This document shows, piece by piece, positions 6,724 through 12,611 of a stretch of 12,611 nucleotides of DNA. The notes below the pieces were generated by a model that saw nothing but the letters and a program-made list of their open reading frames with translations, had not been told where the DNA came from and ran no database searches. Position 1 is the stretch's first letter. Every line of letters begins with the position of its first letter. The stretch comes from Caedibacter sp052030685 (GTDB lineage: Bacteria > Pseudomonadota > Gammaproteobacteria > Francisellales > Francisellaceae). The position numbers and the translations under genes were made by a program. The DNA lies in the NCBI RefSeq assembly GCF_052030685.1, contig NZ_JBQAJM010000042.1, positions 1 through 12,611 of the forward strand, written 5' to 3'.

Positions 6724-9700
6724 CCCTTGAAAGGGTGATGTGTCATGCTTTTCCTCATTACGTTTGCGCTCATTATGAAATGCGCTGAATACATTATTAG
6801 ACTTACCTTGGTTTTGCGCTAATGCATTTGTGAATGCACTGTTATCATCGCCTTGATAATTGATTTCAATATTCTTGTGATGGGGTAATTTTTGCAAGGC
6901 TTCTGCGTATTCCTTCTCGCTCAGATTAGGAATTTTTTTGAAGGTAATGTGTATTGTTTTATTAGGTTCTAGTTTCCGTTGCTCATCTATTAGTTTTGAT
7001 AAAGTGTCAATGAAATGATCGAAGGAGGTTTGCTGACTCTCCAAAGTTATGGCATTTGTTGTTTTATTCTGAGATAAGGTAAATTTACTATTCTCTTTTG
7101 TAAAATCGATCTGCTGGTTTTTTTTGCAATTCTCTAAGGCGGTTTTATTATCTTGAACTGTAGTTGTTGCACCAATGGCTTTAATAAGTTCAAGAATATT
7201 ATTCCAATCAATAAATTTCTTGCTGCCATTTTGTTGATGAGTGCTTTTATCGATACCATCAGTAGCTTGCGCTATGGCATTTCGAGTAATAGTGGGAGAT
7301 AGTATTTCGACAGAATATTGTTGTATTTTCAAACTTTCATCTAGATTGGTATCCGGTTTTGAATTTGAAAGTAGACTGAAGTTTTCTATGCCAACAATCA
7401 GTTTGTTGGTTTTTACAGCCTGTTCACTAATATTATCGATTTCAAAATCTTTCTTATCTTTAGGGTTAAGGTTGTCGTTCTTTTTAGAGATATTTTCACT
7501 GATCTTATTATTAATAACTTCAAACTTGCTACTCTCCTCCACTTGTAGTTGCGTGAATCCATTATTGAGCTTTTTTTGTAATTGCGCAATTAAATCAGTT
7601 TTTTCTACAATGTCTTTTTCAAGCTTGGAAATAGTTTCTTTATCAAGTTGCTGCTGCTCCTTGAATTCATTGTTAGTTTTGTTAAGTGCTACTATTTTTT
7701 CGTTGTACTCTTGTTTCAGCTGCTCATCACTTTCAGTGAGTTCAGTAACTTTGAGTTTTAATGAATTAATTTCATTATTATTTTTTGTAATAGAAGTATT
7801 TCTGTCTTCAATTTCTTTTTCTAGATTACTTATCTTTTTTGTCAGTTCTTCGCGCTCTTGTATCGTCTTTTCAGCCTGACTTTTCAATTTGTTAATCTGT
7901 TGTTCTTTTTCTTTGAGCGTATTCTTGAATTCTTCAATATTTTGTTCAATTTGCTTTTGTAAATTGAGTTGCGTTTGCTCATTGGTGTTTATGGTTTCTT
8001 TGAGTTTATTAATTTCTGTGTTTGAATTTTCAAGGTTTTTCCTATTTTCATTAAGCGTGTTATTAAGCTGCTCTTTTTCCTTGATAATGGTTTGGATATT
8101 TTCTGTCTTAGACTTAAGCTCATTTTCAATGCTCGATACCTTGTTAGTTAATACATTAAAGTTTTCGTTTGCCTTATTAAGTTCTTGGTCTTTCGTTAGA
8201 ATATCATTTTTAAGCTTGGAAATTTCTTCTTTATTATCTCTTTGCTTCTTATCTAGCTCTTGGTTTTCTTTAGTTAACTTCTGAAGCTTGTTTTTATTTG
8301 AGTTAAGTAGCTCTTGCGTATTAGCTGCCTCTTTAACTATATCAAGAACTTTTTCTTTCAATTTATCACTATCTTGAGTTTGCTCTTCAATCTTCTTTTT
8401 AAGCTTGGAGATGATCTTTTGATCATCGACTTGCTTTGTTTTTAACTCGTTAATAACCTTATTTTGCAGTTGATGTTTTTGTGTAAATTCATTGTCTTTT
8501 TGTGTCAGCTGAAATTTAATGTGATTAGACTCTTCTTTTACCTTAATGATGTCTTGTTCAAGTGCTTGTTTTTGTATGTTTAATGTTGTTATGTTGTCTT
8601 CTAACCCTTTAAGGTTAGATTTATTTTTCTCTAACTTGTCATTGAGTTCTTTATCTTGTACCTGCAAGTTAATTATTTTTTCTTCTGAAGATTTTAATTG
8701 ATTTTTTGTATTTTCGAGTTCTTTTTGCAATTGATTATTTGCTTGAGTTTTTTCTAGAATGCGGGTCTTGATGTTATCAATTTCTGTGTTTGACCTATCA
8801 AGGCTTTGCATATTTTCATTAAGCTTACTATTAAGCTGCTCTTTTTCCTTTGTAAGGGTTTTAATATTTTCTGTCTTAGACTTAAGATCACTTTCAATAC
8901 TAGATACTTGGTTAGTTAATGCATTAAGGTTTTTGTTTGCGTCGTTAAGTTCTTGGTTTTTTATTAGGATGTCATTTTTAAGCGTGGAAATTATTTCTTG
9001 ATTATCGCTCTGTTTTTTCTCTAGCTCATCGTTAGTTTTGTTAAGCGCTACTATTTTTTCGTTGTATTCTTGTCTCAGCTGCTCATTACTTTTAGTGAGT
9101 TTAGCAACTTTCTCATTCAATAAATTAATTTCATTATTATTTTTTGTAATAGAAGTATTTCTGTCTTCAATTTCTTTATTTAAACTCGCTATTTTCTCTT
9201 CATGAGTTTTAGCCTTTTCTTCAAAATTTTTAAGCTTTATGTTTAATTCTTCTAGCTTTTTAGCCTTTATTTGTAGATCATCTTTTTTTTCATCAATTTC
9301 CTTGGTGTTCGCATCAAGTTGATTCTGTAATGTTTGTCTTTCTGCTTCAAATCCCTTTTTAACGTTTTCAAATTCCAGTTTCTTTTGCTCATAAGCATTC
9401 GTGGTTTCTTTGAGTTGTTGCTGTAATTTTTCAATATTATCTTTATTGCTATTTGCAGCTTCTTCAAACTTAAGCTTATCCTTATTTAGTTGCTTGTTTT
9501 CCTCAGTTAGATTCTTAAGAATTAGCTTCTCAATCTCCAGCTCCTCTCTGGTCTTGGCTTCTATCTGAGAGATTTCATTAACTTTTCTCTTTGCTTCATT
9601 AATGTCATTTTTAAGATTGGAAATAGTTTCTTTATCAAGCTTCTGTTGTGTCGTGAATTCATCGTTGGTTTTGTTAAGCGCTACTATTTTTTCGTTGTAT

Positions 9701-12231
9701 TCTTGTTTCAGCTGCTCATTACTTTTAGTGAGTTTAGCAATTTTCTCATTCAATGAATTAATTTCATTATTATTTTTTGTAATAGAAGTATTTCTGTCTT
9801 CAATTTCTTTATTTAAGCTGGTTATTTCCTTTTCATGAGTTTTAGCCTTTTCTTCAAAATTTTTAAGCTTTTTGTTTAATTCTGCTAGCTCTTGAACCTT
9901 TGTTTTTAGATCATCTTTCTTTTCATCAAGTGCCTTTTTCTGTGTTTCAATTTGATTATGTAACTCTAAATTCTTGGATTCAAGCTGCTTATAAGTATTA
10001 GTATTTTCTTTGAGTTGTGTTTTTAGATTACTGATCTCTTTTGTCAGTTCTTCGCGCTCTTGTACCATCTTTTCAGCCTGACTTTTCAAGTTGTTAATCT
10101 GTTGTTCTTTTTCATTGAGCTTATTTTGAATATCAGTTTTACTTTCCTCGTTTTGTCGGAGCGTATTCTCTAATGTTTCAATTTTATTTTGCTGTTCATT
10201 TATAAGCTTTAAGTTCTTTTGGTTAAGTTTATCGTTTTTGTCAGTTAGGTTTGCAAGCTTTTGCTTTTCATGCTCAAGCTCTTCTTTAAACTGCTTACCA
10301 GAGTTTTCAAGCTTCAGTTGATTTTGCTCATAATTACTAGTAGCCTCTTTAAGCTTATCCTCTAGCTCTTGGTTTTCTTTAGTTAACTTCTGAAGCTTGT
10401 TTTTGGTTGACTTAAGCAGCTCTTGAGTATTAGCTGCCTCTTTAACTATATCAATAACTTTTTCTTTCAATTTATCACTATCTTGAGTTTGCTCTTCAAT
10501 CTTCTTTTTAAGCTTGTAGATGAGCTTTTGATCATCGATTTGCTTTGTTTTTAACTCGTTAATATTGTTATTAAGTGATTCTATTTTGTTATTATATTTT
10601 TGTTGCTCATCTTTATTGTTTTGAGTAAGCGTATCAACTGTCTTATTCAGTGAATCAATTAAGCTATTATTTTCTTCAATTACCTTATTTTGCAGTTGAT
10701 GTTTTTGTGTAAATTCATTGTTTTTTTGTGTCAGCTGAAATTTAATGTGATTAGACTCTTCTTTTACCTTAATGATGTCTTGTTCAAGTGCTTGTTTTTG
10801 TGTGTTTAATGTTGTTATGTTGTCTTCTAACCCTTTAAGGTTAGATTTATTTTTCCCTAACTTGTCATTGAGTTCTTTATCTTGTACCTGCAAGTTAATT
10901 ATTTTTTCTTCTGAAGATTTTAATTGATTTTTTGTATTTTCGAGTTCTTTTTGCAATTGATTATTTGCTTGAGTTTTTTCTAGAATGCGGGTCTTGATGT
11001 TATCAATTTCTGTGTTTGACCTATCAAGGCTTTGCATATTTTCATTAAGCTTACTATTAAGCTGCTCTTTTTCCTTTGTAAGGGTTTTAATATTTTCTGT
11101 CTTAGACTTAAGATCACTTTCAATACTAGATACTTGGTTAGTTAATGCATTAAGGTTTTTGTTTGCGTCGTTAAGTTCTTGGTTTTTTATTAGGATGTCA
11201 TTTTTAAGATTGGAAATGGTTTCTTTATCAATATTCTGTTGCTCCTTAAATTTATCATTAGCTGTGCGAAGACTGCCTAGTTCCTCGTTATATTTTTCTT
11301 TCTCGATTAAATTATGTTGATTCAGTTGTTCTAGTTTATCTTCTAGTGAGTTAATTTGCTTGTTTTTCTCTTCAACTTGTTTTTTTAGCTCCTCAATCTT
11401 GTCAGAATCATCATCTGACTTTAAGGCATCTGCTAGAGTGATCTTTTTGGTTGGCTCGATTTTTGTGAGTCGTTTGATTTTTTCATTAGCTTCTATTAAC
11501 TGCTCAGACAGAATATCAATTTTATCCTTGAGTTTTGAAAGATTCTCTATGTCTGCAGAAGGCATTTCAATATGATTAATTTGATTTTGCAGTTGCTTCA
11601 GTTTAGTATTCTCATTATGCAAATCTGTTAATTGTTTCTTCTGACTATCCAACCGGTGTGGCAAATTATTTGATTTATGTGTTTTGCCTTTATTTTCTTT
11701 TAATAACTGTTCATTGCTTTGGTTTAACAGTGTGATTTTATCCTGAAGCTCTTTAATTAAAGTGGTTTGTTTATTTTTTTCAATATCCTTTGTTTTAACT
11801 TTGTACTCTAGATTGTTTATGTTGAGTTCTTTTTCTTCAAATAGTTTTGTATAGAAAGCCTCTTTATTAAAGGATTTTATTTGAAATTGATTTTCAATAG
11901 CTGCTAACTGCTCTTGAAGTTCGCGATTCTTATCTAAGAGTTTGCCATTCTCATCTAAATATTCTAGAACTGATCTACGATAGTTTTCATCGAATTGTTT
12001 AAGCTTTACCGTCAATTCATCAACTTGTTGCTTTTCAAGCGATAGCTCTTTTTTCTGTTGTGAGATGGCTTGTTTATGTTCATCCTTTAGTTCTGTGACG
12101 ACTTCTTTTAATTCAACATTATTTCTTGTTAAATTATCATTATTATCTCTTAATATAGCATTTTCGTTTACTAAACGATCATTTTCTTGTTGTAACTCTG
12201 AATTTAACTGTTCTATAGTTTTCTCAGTCAT
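6715..12231 (-). CDS. Giant repeat-built coiled-coil protein of unknown function (1838 aa)
   Basis: No family recognised. The protein is dominated by Lys, Glu, Asn, Gln and Leu in heptad-like spacing. No proline occurs between P260 and P1590, so about 1,330 residues could form near-continuous coiled coil (roughly 200 nm if one rod). It has one Trp (W1676) and one Cys (C1702), both in the C-terminal part. No signal peptide or membrane segment is visible. Residues about 1590-1838 are different: after a polar linker, from about 1670 they suggest a small alpha/beta fold (strands KFTLSQ, AITLE, TIHITFKK, NIEINYQ with helices between), ending in a charged tail (FHNERKRNEEKH). The interior carries duplicated blocks listed separately. 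The ATG follows an in-frame TAA five codons upstream and a weak AAGAG (12241-12245). The gene is more AT-rich than fad. Possible roles: secreted effector, surface or cytoskeletal scaffold, or SMC-like protein without ATPase. None is proven. Confidence 0.85.
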   Translation of the reverse strand: MTEKTIEQLNSELQQENDRLVNENAILRDNNDNLTRNNVELKEVVTELKDEHKQAISQQKKELSLEKQQVDELTVKLKQFDENYRRSVLEYLDENGKLLDKNRELQEQLAAIENQFQIKSFNKEAFYTKLFEEKELNINNLEYKVKTKDIEKNKQTTLIKELQDKITLLNQSNEQLLKENKGKTHKSNNLPHRLDSQKKQLTDLHNENTKLKQLQNQINHIEMPSADIENLSKLKDKIDILSEQLIEANEKIKRLTKIEPTKKITLADALKSDDDSDKIEELKKQVEEKNKQINSLEDKLEQLNQHNLIEKEKYNEELGSLRTANDKFKEQQNIDKETISNLKNDILIKNQELNDANKNLNALTNQVSSIESDLKSKTENIKTLTKEKEQLNSKLNENMQSLDRSNTEIDNIKTRILEKTQANNQLQKELENTKNQLKSSEEKIINLQVQDKELNDKLGKNKSNLKGLEDNITTLNTQKQALEQDIIKVKEESNHIKFQLTQKNNEFTQKHQLQNKVIEENNSLIDSLNKTVDTLTQNNKDEQQKYNNKIESLNNNINELKTKQIDDQKLIYKLKKKIEEQTQDSDKLKEKVIDIVKEAANTQELLKSTKNKLQKLTKENQELEDKLKEATSNYEQNQLKLENSGKQFKEELEHEKQKLANLTDKNDKLNQKNLKLINEQQNKIETLENTLRQNEESKTDIQNKLNEKEQQINNLKSQAEKMVQEREELTKEISNLKTQLKENTNTYKQLESKNLELHNQIETQKKALDEKKDDLKTKVQELAELNKKLKNFEEKAKTHEKEITSLNKEIEDRNTSITKNNNEINSLNEKIAKLTKSNEQLKQEYNEKIVALNKTNDEFTTQQKLDKETISNLKNDINEAKRKVNEISQIEAKTREELEIEKLILKNLTEENKQLNKDKLKFEEAANSNKDNIEKLQQQLKETTNAYEQKKLEFENVKKGFEAERQTLQNQLDANTKEIDEKKDDLQIKAKKLEELNIKLKNFEEKAKTHEEKIASLNKEIEDRNTSITKNNNEINLLNEKVAKLTKSNEQLRQEYNEKIVALNKTNDELEKKQSDNQEIISTLKNDILIKNQELNDANKNLNALTNQVSSIESDLKSKTENIKTLTKEKEQLNSKLNENMQSLDRSNTEIDNIKTRILEKTQANNQLQKELENTKNQLKSSEEKIINLQVQDKELNDKLEKNKSNLKGLEDNITTLNIQKQALEQDIIKVKEESNHIKFQLTQKDNEFTQKHQLQNKVINELKTKQVDDQKIISKLKKKIEEQTQDSDKLKEKVLDIVKEAANTQELLNSNKNKLQKLTKENQELDKKQRDNKEEISKLKNDILTKDQELNKANENFNVLTNKVSSIENELKSKTENIQTIIKEKEQLNNTLNENRKNLENSNTEINKLKETINTNEQTQLNLQKQIEQNIEEFKNTLKEKEQQINKLKSQAEKTIQEREELTKKISNLEKEIEDRNTSITKNNNEINSLKLKVTELTESDEQLKQEYNEKIVALNKTNNEFKEQQQLDKETISKLEKDIVEKTDLIAQLQKKLNNGFTQLQVEESSKFEVINNKISENISKKNDNLNPKDKKDFEIDNISEQAVKTNKLIVGIENFSLLSNSKPDTNLDESLKIQQYSVEILSPTITRNAIAQATDGIDKSTHQQNGSKKFIDWNNILELIKAIGATTTVQDNKTALENCKKNQQIDFTKENSKFTLSQNKTTNAITLESQQTSFDHFIDTLSKLIDEQRKLEPNKTIHITFKKIPNLSEKEYAEALQKLPHHKNIEINYQGDDNSAFTNALAQNQGKSNNVFSAFHNERKRNEEKHDTSPFQGKK
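7663..7821 (-). repeat. Repeat block R2, third copy (residues 1471-1523)
   Basis: The third copy keeps EIEDRNTSITKNNNEIN exactly but has diverged in the middle (LKLKVTELTESDEQLKQ). It is joined directly to a copy of the block EKEQQIN.LKSQAEK....EREELTK.ISNL, which is also found near residues 705-736. Confidence 0.85.
8008..8205 (-). repeat. Repeat block R1, diverged third copy (about residues 1343-1408)
   Basis: This segment starts DILTKDQELNKANENFNVLT and matches the first part of R1, extending to about 72 residues. I count about 48 identities in 72. It is an older copy of the same block and, as in the other copies, follows an IS.LKNDI-type lead-in. Confidence 0.8.
8252..8453 (-). repeat. 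Repeat block R3, second copy (residues about 1260-1327)
   Basis: This block encodes INELKTKQVDDQKIISKLKK and onward, and joins R1 directly (QNKVINELKTKQ). R1 plus R3 is thus one duplicated unit that differs by a 117-bp in-frame insertion or deletion at the junction. Confidence 0.9.
8456..8982 (-). repeat. Repeat block R1, central copy (residues 1084-1259)
   Basis: Second near-identical copy of the 527-bp block. The three base differences from 10682-11208 all change amino acids: LGKN to LEKN, LNTQ to LNIQ, and KNNEF to KDNEF, reading the N-terminal copy first. There are no silent differences. Confidence 0.95.
9022..9180 (-). repeat. Repeat block R2, second copy (residues 1018-1070)
   Basis: The same block lies 633 bp (211 codons) from the first copy. 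EIEDRNTSITKNNNEIN is identical and the rest differs at a few positions. It sits immediately before the central R1 copy. Confidence 0.9.
9655..9813 (-). repeat. Repeat block R2, first copy (residues 807-859)
   Basis: This block encodes NKEIEDRNTSITKNNNEIN and continues to YNEKIVALNKTNDEF. It occurs three times in the gene. The match between the first two copies extends upstream to DEKKDDL (residue 769), giving about 91 related residues. Confidence 0.9.
10361..10560 (-). repeat. Repeat block R3, N-terminal copy (residues about 558-624)
   Basis: This block encodes INELKTKQIDDQKLIYKLKK and the following KKIEEQTQDSDKLKEKV...LQKLTKENQEL. It recurs at 8252-8453 with scattered substitutions. It follows R1 in both places, but here 39 extra codons lie between R1 and R3. 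Confidence 0.9.
10682..11208 (-). repeat. Repeat block R1, N-terminal copy (residues 342-517)
   Basis: 527 bp that recur at 8456-8982 with three mismatches and no gaps. The encoded coil segment begins DILIKNQELNDANKNLNALT. The two copies lie 2226 bp (742 codons, exactly 106 heptads) apart. Confidence 0.95.
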
Positions 12232-12397
12232 GCTCGCGCGCTCTTAAATCATTATAAATATGAATGCTTAATATTATTCGGAATGTTATTTAAATTCGAT
12301 GCTATTCCCATCTTTCAGACAAGTTGATTAGTATTGGTTGGCAATTAGCTTTACTGGGCACGACAACTAGTGGTTCATTCCTTAAAATAAACAATCA
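12232..12397. other. Non-coding spacer upstream of the coiled-coil gene
   Basis: AT-rich DNA of 166 bp with no convincing coding frame. It must contain the upstream control region of the minus-strand coiled-coil gene. Apart from the TATAAT noted separately I see no clear operator, hairpin terminator or RNA gene. Confidence 0.6.
12241..12256 (-). promoter_or_regulatory. Candidate -10 box and weak RBS of the coiled-coil gene
   Basis: On the minus strand a perfect TATAAT lies at 12251-12256 and AAGAG at 12241-12245, 9 nt before the ATG. No good -35 is seen 16-18 bp upstream. A start 6-7 nt after this -10 would fall in or beside the AAGAG, leaving almost no leader, so either a leader of about 14 nt is used or the true promoter lies further upstream in 12257-12397. 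Confidence 0.3.
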
Positions 12398-12493
12398 TTA
12401 CAGAACCAAGAGCTTATCTTTATACGTCCGCTTGAACGGCTTTGCCATCACCTTATTAAAAAATTTGATAAATTCACTTATTTTTTGTTTTAG

Positions 12494-12502
12494 CCCCCCC
12501 CC
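12494..12502. repeat. Homopolymeric tract of nine C
   Basis: Nine consecutive C (G on the minus strand) encode Gly-Gly-Gly in the right-hand fragment, directly after SIRVP. A run this long stands out in AT-rich DNA and is a typical slippage site; gain or loss of one base would shift the frame of the fragment. Confidence 0.9.
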
Positions 12503-12536
12503 TGGAACACGAATAGAGCCAAAATAAAAATCGCCA

Positions 12537-12558
12537 ATCACGGCTGTCCCATCTAAAA
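12537..12558 (-). repeat. 22-bp inverted repeat, right copy
   Basis: Exact reverse complement of 55-76, lying within the minus-strand fragment at the LDGTAVI motif. Together with its partner it encloses about 12.4 kb containing the whole fad operon and the coiled-coil gene. Confidence 0.85.
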
Positions 12559-12611
12559 ACCTTGAGCCAAAATAGTGCTTAAAGTCTGATTTCCCCAGGC
12601 TGCTTTCTTAC

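Larger units (their letters stand above)
12398..12607 (-). pseudogene. C-terminal fragment of the same unrecognised 'LDGTAVI' family
   Basis: A minus-strand frame is open from a TAA at 12608-12610 to a TAA at 12398-12400 (69 codons). It reads ESSLGKSDFKHYFGS, then RFLDGTAVIGDFYFGSIRVP, GGGLKQKISEFIKFFNKV, and ends YKDKLLVL. There is no ATG near its 5' end, and the similarity to the left remnant runs right up to the upstream stop, so the gene is probably interrupted here or begins outside the window in another frame. It lies upstream of, and on the same strand as, the coiled-coil gene. It is not recognised as a known family. It could instead be a short live gene using GTG within the motif, but I see no ribosome-binding site for that. 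Confidence 0.5.

Noticed and set aside
6715..6780. Glu/charged C-terminal tail considered as a Dot/Icm-type secretion signal
   Set aside because: The tail (FHNERKRNEEKH...FQGKK) is only loosely similar, and nothing in the window shows a type IV secretion system. A single short tail is not enough.
7241..7879. Plus-strand open frame of 212 codons, rich in Leu and Ser, with similar ones at 7889-8284, 8759-9001, 9602-9838 and 10985-11320
   Set aside because: These lie antisense to the coiled-coil gene. Their Leu/Ser/Phe composition is what the reverse complement of Lys/Glu/Asn-rich heptads gives, and two are duplicates only because the real gene is repeated.
8008..11208. Repeated blocks considered as a CRISPR-like or tandem-repeat array
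   Set aside because: The repeats are long, unevenly spaced, in-frame and continuous with one coding sequence. They have no short identical repeats with unique spacers.
12267..12275. CTTAATATT resembling half of a PmrA-type regulatory box upstream of the coiled-coil gene
   Set aside because: It is a single half-site on the opposite strand with no properly spaced second half, in AT-rich DNA where such matches are common.
12324..12527. Plus-strand open frame of 67 codons at the right end
   Set aside because: It has no recognisable ribosome-binding site or family, and the opposite strand carries the frame that matches the left remnant.
55..12558. 22-bp inverted repeats as the ends of a composite transposon
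   Set aside because: They lie inside coding remnants, no transposase is visible, and no target-site duplication is visible. Shared gene ancestry explains them better.

Overview
The window suggests a gammaproteobacterium related to Francisella (Francisellaceae / Fastidiosibacteraceae and relatives). The main evidence is a fatty-acid beta-oxidation operon whose middle gene fuses an acyl-CoA-binding protein (ACBP) domain to the FadB-type bifunctional enzyme. From memory, this architecture is annotated in Francisella as 'fadB/acbP'. The AT-rich DNA and protein sequence fit that group, but no species is claimed.

Layout. (1) Positions 1-338 hold a decayed, frame-broken gene remnant on the plus strand. 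(2) Positions 339-434 are a short leader. (3) Positions 435-6682 are a compact plus-strand operon, fadE (acyl-CoA dehydrogenase) - fadB (ACBP / 3-hydroxyacyl-CoA dehydrogenase / enoyl-CoA hydratase) - fadA (3-ketoacyl-CoA thiolase). It has good ribosome-binding sites, gaps of 42 and 17 nt, and a hairpin terminator at 6692-6723. The three proteins cover the whole beta-oxidation spiral from acyl-CoA to acetyl-CoA. (4) Positions 6715-12231 on the minus strand carry one very large gene (1838 aa). It encodes an almost continuous coiled-coil protein with a separate C-terminal alpha/beta region of about 250 residues and no recognised family. Its interior is a mosaic of duplicated blocks, including a 527-bp direct repeat with only three mismatches. 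(5) Positions 12232-12397 are non-coding and should hold the promoter of the large gene. (6) Positions 12398-12607 on the minus strand carry a second fragment of the same unknown family as the remnant at 1-338.

The two remnants share a perfect 22-bp sequence in inverted orientation (55-76 and 12537-12558). They also share protein-level similarity beyond it around an 'LDGTAVI' motif. The fad operon and the coiled-coil gene are therefore bracketed by inverted copies of one decaying gene family, an arrangement that could arise from, or allow, rearrangement of the segment between them.

The fad operon is conserved metabolism. The candidate for new biology is the giant repeat-built coiled-coil protein, together with the uncharacterised family flanking it.
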